A stretch of DNA of 64,000 nt from Vibrio cortegadensis (GTDB taxonomy: Bacteria > Pseudomonadota > Gammaproteobacteria > Enterobacterales > Vibrionaceae). The notes beneath the pieces were generated by a model. That model had not been told where the DNA came from, ran no database searches, and worked only from the letters and a program-made list of their open reading frames with translations. A program made the translations under genes and the position numbers. The stretch covers positions 744,001 to 808,000 of the forward strand of contig NZ_AP025472.1 of NCBI RefSeq assembly GCF_024347395.1, given 5' to 3'. This document shows, piece after piece, positions 60,783 through 64,000 of this stretch; position 1 is the stretch's first letter; each line of letters opens with the position of its first letter.

Positions 60783-62132
60783 ATGGACAAATTTTTTAAA
60801 GTATCTGCTATTACGGCGGCAATGGTAGGGGCTCTTGCAGCAGCTCCAGCGTTTGCAAATGACCCAGTAGGTCCTGAGTATACGGGTGAAGTGTCGGAGT
60901 TTTTCTCTGAGTCAACAATTAGCGGTAATCTAAATTTCTGGATGCGCGCTCGTGACCGTGCAGGTACTGATGCAGATGGTAATGATACTAAGAAAGAAAC
61001 GAACCTAAACCACGGTAGTATTTTTGTGAACCTTGGTTTTAATTCTGGTTATGTGAATGATGTAGTAGGTGCTGATTTTGTTATCTACAGTACATGGGAT
61101 ATGTGGAATGATTCTGTGGGTGCTGGTCATGAAATGAACTTCCTAGATTGTGATGGACCAAATTCTTCGGGCTGTTGGGGTCAACTAGAAAAAGGTGGCG
61201 TTTCATTCGCAACTGCAGCGGCTAAGTTTAAGTTTGGCGAAAATATTAAAGCTAAACTTGGTTACTTCCAACCGTCAGTAGCAAGTGGCTTGGGTGTTAA
61301 CTGGTCATTTGCTCCAGGTACATACCGTGGTGGTGAAATTGGCGGTACATTTGGTGCTCTAGATCTTGGCTTCGTTATTGCTGATGAATATAAAGCTCCA
61401 TGGTATAAAGAAACTGATGCATTCATTGGTGTTTATGGTGATGACGAAATCTTATTTTCTGTTGGTGCTCGCTATAAATTAGATAATGGTATTGCTTTAG
61501 ACGGTGCTTTTTCTAAGTTAGATGAACGTACAACGGCACACTTTAAAGTGAAAGGGACAACTGAAGGTGGAATCTACTGGTCACCTCAACTGTATTATGT
61601 CAACGATGATAATCAATATGATGATGGTGATACTGGGTATCAATTAGCCTTCCTATCTAGCTACTCTTCTGGTCCATATTCGTACCGAGCAGAAGCGACA
61701 TACACAATGGCTGAAGAAGATGGTAACTGGTTTGCGTATCGCCCAACAGCTGGCTATGGCGGTTCAAATGGTGCGTACGATATCTGGTGGAACAACCGTT
61801 CTGATTTCAACCACCATGAAGAGTTAGCTGTGTTTGGTTCAGTTAGTCGTGATTTCGCTGATATAGGTGGCACTGGTTTCAGTGCTGGTGTTAGTGGAGC
61901 ATATGGCGGTGGTTCTTCAGTAGATGGCTATGATGACCTTACTGAGTACTCTTACAGTGCATTTGCAAACTATGCAATTCAAGCTGGCGCTCTTAAAGAT
62001 GCAACTGTTGCCTTCCATTACACTCAGTACTTTAACGATACTGACGCTCCAAGCTGGAATGGTTATGCTAACTTGTTCCAAGATGAAACAGACTTTAAGT
62101 TGATTTTAGCAATCCCATTTAATGTAAAATAA
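60783..62132 (+). CDS. chiP: chitoporin-like outer membrane porin
   Basis: A 449-residue porin from ATG 60783, with AGGAG at 60771-60775. The signal peptide MDKFFKVSAITAAMVGALAA ends at AFA; a longer in-frame start at 60735 would spoil it. The mature part is rich in aromatic and acidic residues and alternating beta strands, resembling the OprD-like chitoporins of Vibrio that admit chitooligosaccharides. Directly behind ligA is, to my knowledge, where chiP lies in V. cholerae. It ends in LAIPFNVK rather than a terminal Phe. Confidence 0.85.
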   Translation: MDKFFKVSAITAAMVGALAAAPAFANDPVGPEYTGEVSEFFSESTISGNLNFWMRARDRAGTDADGNDTKKETNLNHGSIFVNLGFNSGYVNDVVGADFVIYSTWDMWNDSVGAGHEMNFLDCDGPNSSGCWGQLEKGGVSFATAAAKFKFGENIKAKLGYFQPSVASGLGVNWSFAPGTYRGGEIGGTFGALDLGFVIADEYKAPWYKETDAFIGVYGDDEILFSVGARYKLDNGIALDGAFSKLDERTTAHFKVKGTTEGGIYWSPQLYYVNDDNQYDDGDTGYQLAFLSSYSSGPYSYRAEATYTMAEEDGNWFAYRPTAGYGGSNGAYDIWWNNRSDFNHHEELAVFGSVSRDFADIGGTGFSAGVSGAYGGGSSVDGYDDLTEYSYSAFANYAIQAGALKDATVAFHYTQYFNDTDAPSWNGYANLFQDETDFKLILAIPFNVK

Positions 62133-62148
62133 CTTAAATAGTAATGAG

Positions 62149-62180
62149 AAAAAGCTGAGCATTGTATGCTCAGCTTTTTT
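62149..62180 (+). terminator. intrinsic terminator after chitoporin gene
   Basis: AAAAAGCTGAGCA/TGCTCAGCTTTTT is a perfect 13-bp stem followed by more T. Confidence 0.95.
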
Positions 62181-62196
62181 ATATTAGAGGCTTTTT

Positions 62197-62559
62197 ATGA
62201 AGAAACTTATACTTTGTACTTGTTTTATAATGACCATGACTGCATGTGCAAAAAATGTACAGACGGATGATGAGTTTTGGTTTAGTCAAGGTGAAAGGCT
62301 AGGGCGGAGTGGCTATGGTGTTGAATCTGATATACTGGATAGAATAAAAGCGAAAGTACCTTTTCAAATAACACCATATTCATTAGGTTATCAAAAGGGG
62401 CTCTTAGAATATTGCAATCCGTATAATGCTTTTGCAAAGGGTATCAGTGGTATACGCTATAATGGACAGTGTGAGGATCATGAGCAAGCCGTCATGATAA
62501 AGGTTGAGTGGCAGCGTGGTTGGGATGCATTTATCGGAGCTGATTTTTATAAACGCTAA
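62197..62559 (+). CDS. small lipoprotein, DUF2799-like
   Basis: A 120-residue protein with a lipoprotein-type signal (MKKLILCTCFIMTMTAC; lipid cysteine at about residue 17). The body has the pattern FWFSQGERLGRSGYG, SLGYQKGLLEYCNPYNAFAKG, GISGIRYNGQC and VEWQRGWDAFIGA, which recalls DUF2799 lipoproteins. It probably sits in the outer membrane. The function is unknown. It lies 14 bases before cueR, so the two may share a transcript. Confidence 0.65.
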   Translation: MKKLILCTCFIMTMTACAKNVQTDDEFWFSQGERLGRSGYGVESDILDRIKAKVPFQITPYSLGYQKGLLEYCNPYNAFAKGISGIRYNGQCEDHEQAVMIKVEWQRGWDAFIGADFYKR

Positions 62560-62573
62560 TTTAGGTATAAAAG

Positions 62574-62969
62574 ATGAATATAAGTGAAGTTGCAAAAATT
62601 ACAGGGTTGTCATCTAAATCAGTGCGTTTATACGAAGACAAAGGATTGATTTCTCCTCCATTGAGAGCAGACAATGGATACCGTGTTTATACTAAAAAGC
62701 ATGCAGAACAACTTATGGTTGTTGCTCGCTCAAGAAGAGTAGGCTTCACTCTAGAAGAGTGTAAAGGTTTAGTTCAGCTGGCGAATAACCCTGAAGCGAC
62801 AAGTGCTGAAGTTAAAGAAAAAGCACTAACTAAACTTGATGAAGTAAACAGCAAACTAAATGAATTGATGATTATCAAGTCGCAATTAGAGCTCTGGATC
62901 AACAAATGTCCAGGCAACAATGATCATGCATGCCCTATTCTTGAAGATTTAGTCAGACAAAATGAATGA
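62574..62969 (+). CDS. cueR: MerR-family copper efflux regulator CueR
   Basis: A 131-residue regulator that bends promoter DNA to activate copper-efflux genes when Cu(I) is bound. The N-terminal winged helix-turn-helix is NISEVAKITGLSSKSVRLYE. The metal site has Cys112 and Cys120 (CPGNNDHAC), and Ser77 (EATSAEV) is the residue typical of monovalent-metal MerR proteins. No copA is nearby and no obvious CueR operator is seen in the adjacent gaps, so the target lies elsewhere. Confidence 0.92.
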   Translation: MNISEVAKITGLSSKSVRLYEDKGLISPPLRADNGYRVYTKKHAEQLMVVARSRRVGFTLEECKGLVQLANNPEATSAEVKEKALTKLDEVNSKLNELMIIKSQLELWINKCPGNNDHACPILEDLVRQNE

Positions 62970-63004
62970 GCTAGAGATCGTATTTTTATCTACTGATCTC
63001 TAGC
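62970..63004. terminator. hairpin between cueR and the small secreted-protein gene
   Basis: GCTAGAGATC (62970-62979) pairs perfectly with GATCTCTAGC (62995-63004), beginning directly after the cueR stop. The loop is T-rich, but there is no T-run afterwards. It lies between convergent genes and may serve both. Confidence 0.65.
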
Positions 63005-63017
63005 CTCTTGTGTGATG

Positions 63018-63194
63018 TTAATTTGTTTTTCCGCCATAAACTTTACAGAGTTCTCTTGGGAGCATTTCAACGGCCCCTGAATTAAATGTACATTTCATAG
63101 CGCTACCAAAGGATTTTCCTCCATTTTGACTCGCATTACTCGTTGATGGGATAATAAATAGTGATAATAACGTAATTAAAAAAGCATGTTTCAT
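63018..63194 (-). CDS. 58-residue predicted secreted protein with two cysteines
   Basis: A short open frame on the minus strand with strong gene signals. GAGGA is spaced four bases before the ATG at 63192-63194. A textbook signal peptide (MKHAFLITLLSLFIIPSTSNA) is followed by a polar 37-residue mature part. That part contains SFGSAMKCTFNSGAVEML and PRELCKVYGGKTN, so the two cysteines are 18 residues apart and could form a disulfide. I do not recognise a named family. It faces cueR across a hairpin. Confidence 0.7.
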   Translation of the reverse strand: MKHAFLITLLSLFIIPSTSNASQNGGKSFGSAMKCTFNSGAVEMLPRELCKVYGGKTN

Positions 63195-63514
63195 TAGATC
63201 CTCACTTATTGATTATAATTATTTAAATGTCTGTACGTGAAAATAATAGATGCATTATTCGTAAAAGGTCAAAAAAAATTAATATAATCAAAATTTATTT
63301 ATTAAAAAAAGTATAAATAAATATGGATTAAACAAGTTAAATCTATGAGGTTAGTGAGGGAAGATTGAGTGGCAGAGCTAAGTTTATGAAATAAAAGCTT
63401 ACTTTGTGTTAGATAATTAGTAACTATTTCCTTTGGTAATCAATTGGATATTATATCAGTACTCGAAATTACAGTAATGGTGATATAAATACCACCATTA
63501 CTGTTAGGTATTAA
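63195..63514 (-). other. AT-rich gap with a perfect 12-bp hairpin downstream of nfeD
   Basis: ACAGTAATGGTG (63471-63482) pairs perfectly with CACCATTACTGT (63493-63504), just past the nfeD stop codon on the minus strand. There is no T-run. The rest, about 275 bases and very AT-rich, would carry the promoter of the 58-residue gene; I see no other gene in it. Confidence 0.55.
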
Positions 63515-63964
63515 TTATATTGGTTCAATAAATAATATGATTCCATCCACATCGATGACTCTTATTTGAGTGCCTTTAGAGATATCTTGATCGCATCTCG
63601 CTGACCAGGTGGTATCACCAAGCTTAATGCGGCACTCTCCAGCTTGTACATCTTCCTCTAGACGAGTCGTCATCCCGATTAATTGCTTTTCTCGTTGATT
63701 GAGTTCGCGCAGTTGGTCAGATTTTTTATCTTGTTTAAATTGTCTTCTCCACCATAACCATGTTGTGATCAGTGAAAAGACACCAAAGCTAACCCACTGT
63801 AATTGCCAGCTCATCGGCAGGATCGTAAAAATAAGCCCTACGAGAATCGCTGAAATACCAAGCCATAAAAAATAGCCAGCAGTACCCAGCAGCTCCGCTG
63901 CCAAAAGTAACAAACCAAAAGCAAGCCAGTGCCAATGATTCATCTGTTCCAATAATTCAACCAT
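63515..63964 (-). CDS. NfeD family protein
   Basis: A 149-residue protein of the short NfeD (NfeD1b) type. Hydrophobic helices are at about residues 12-50 and 55-70, and a C-terminal OB-fold domain is at about 90-149 (MTTRLEEDVQAGECRIKLGD). These proteins accompany SPFH/stomatin proteins such as QmcA, and the frame running into the window edge fits such a partner directly upstream. Confidence 0.87.
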   Translation of the reverse strand: MVELLEQMNHWHWLAFGLLLLAAELLGTAGYFLWLGISAILVGLIFTILPMSWQLQWVSFGVFSLITTWLWWRRQFKQDKKSDQLRELNQREKQLIGMTTRLEEDVQAGECRIKLGDTTWSARCDQDISKGTQIRVIDVDGIILFIEPI

Positions 63965-63975
63965 TAAACATTGCC

Positions 63976-64000
63976 TTATTTATCTTCAGGTTGCGCTTTA
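63976..64000 (-). CDS. C-terminal end of the upstream gene, probably SPFH/stomatin family QmcA (partial)
   Basis: On the minus strand the frame reads KAQPEDK and then TAA (63976-63978), 11 bases before the nfeD ATG. The other two frames either stop at once or run into nfeD. Only seven residues are visible, so the identity rests on the usual qmcA-nfeD pairing rather than on the sequence. Confidence 0.4.

Noticed and set aside
1..64000. Mobile elements, prophage, CRISPR, toxin-antitoxin or other defence systems
   Set aside because: No integrase, transposase, cas gene, phage structural gene, terminal inverted repeats or spaced direct-repeat array was seen; every larger gene belongs to a conserved chromosomal family.

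Overview
The window is a stretch of core chromosome from a gammaproteobacterium of the family Vibrionaceae, most likely the genus Vibrio. The evidence is the gene content and order: an envelope/lipid A operon followed by dnaE-accA-tilS, three polar flagellin genes with sigma-28 promoters, a chitoporin gene directly behind ligA, and Vibrio-style families such as DUF2066, DUF2897, DUF2956 and TIGR03503. I see no rRNA, tRNA, CRISPR array, transposase, integrase or phage gene. Nearly all sequence is coding, with short gaps closed by intrinsic terminators.

Layout. 1-10091 (+): end of cdsA, then ispC, rseP, bamA, skp, lpxD, fabZ, lpxA, lpxB, rnhB, which together cover isoprenoid precursor supply, sigma-E stress proteolysis, outer-membrane protein assembly and lipid A synthesis. 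10223-16306 (+): dnaE, accA, tilS. 16369-18158 (+): a small cytochrome c, glnB and a YafD-like EEP-fold protein. 18155-24569: a YIP1 membrane protein, mltD and gloB (-), a yafS-like methyltransferase (+), rnhA (-), dnaQ (+) and a TIGR03503 protein (+). 24684-29025: fadE (-) with a FadR-like operator, gmhA and a yafJ-like amidotransferase (+). 29136-33240: purN-purM (-), upp (+) and uraA (-); purM and uraA share a PurR-box/extended -10 layout. 33473-37761: a DUF2066 protein (+), then DUF2069, a WrbA-like protein, arsC and bepA (-). 37959-42661: a TusA-family protein and perM (+), bcp and gcvR (-), dapA and bamC (+). 42727-45173 (-): DUF2897, M15 peptidase, dapE, yffB. 45453-47801: a winged-helix protein, DUF2956, yfeZ, yfeX. 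47927-51957 (+): three flagellins. 52047-56935 (-): crr, ptsI, ptsH, cysK, cysZ. 57186-62969 (+): zipA, ligA, chitoporin, a DUF2799 lipoprotein, cueR. 63018-64000 (-): a 58-residue secreted protein too short for routine gene calling, nfeD, and the last codons of a gene that is probably qmcA.

Functional threads are envelope biogenesis (rseP, bamA, skp, lpxD/A/B, fabZ, gmhA, mltD, bamC, bepA), replication and repair (dnaE, dnaQ, rnhA, rnhB, ligA), purine and uracil salvage, lysine/peptidoglycan precursors (dapA, dapE), carbon uptake (PTS, chitoporin) and polar motility. I found no convincing new multi-gene system. The items most worth a second look are the 58-residue secreted protein at 63018-63194, a near-perfect 19-bp-arm inverted repeat before the third flagellin, paired hairpins between rnhB and dnaE, a Bcp peroxidase whose usual resolving cysteine is a glutamine, the shared promoter layout of purM and uraA, and the absence of hda from a block where E. 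coli has it.
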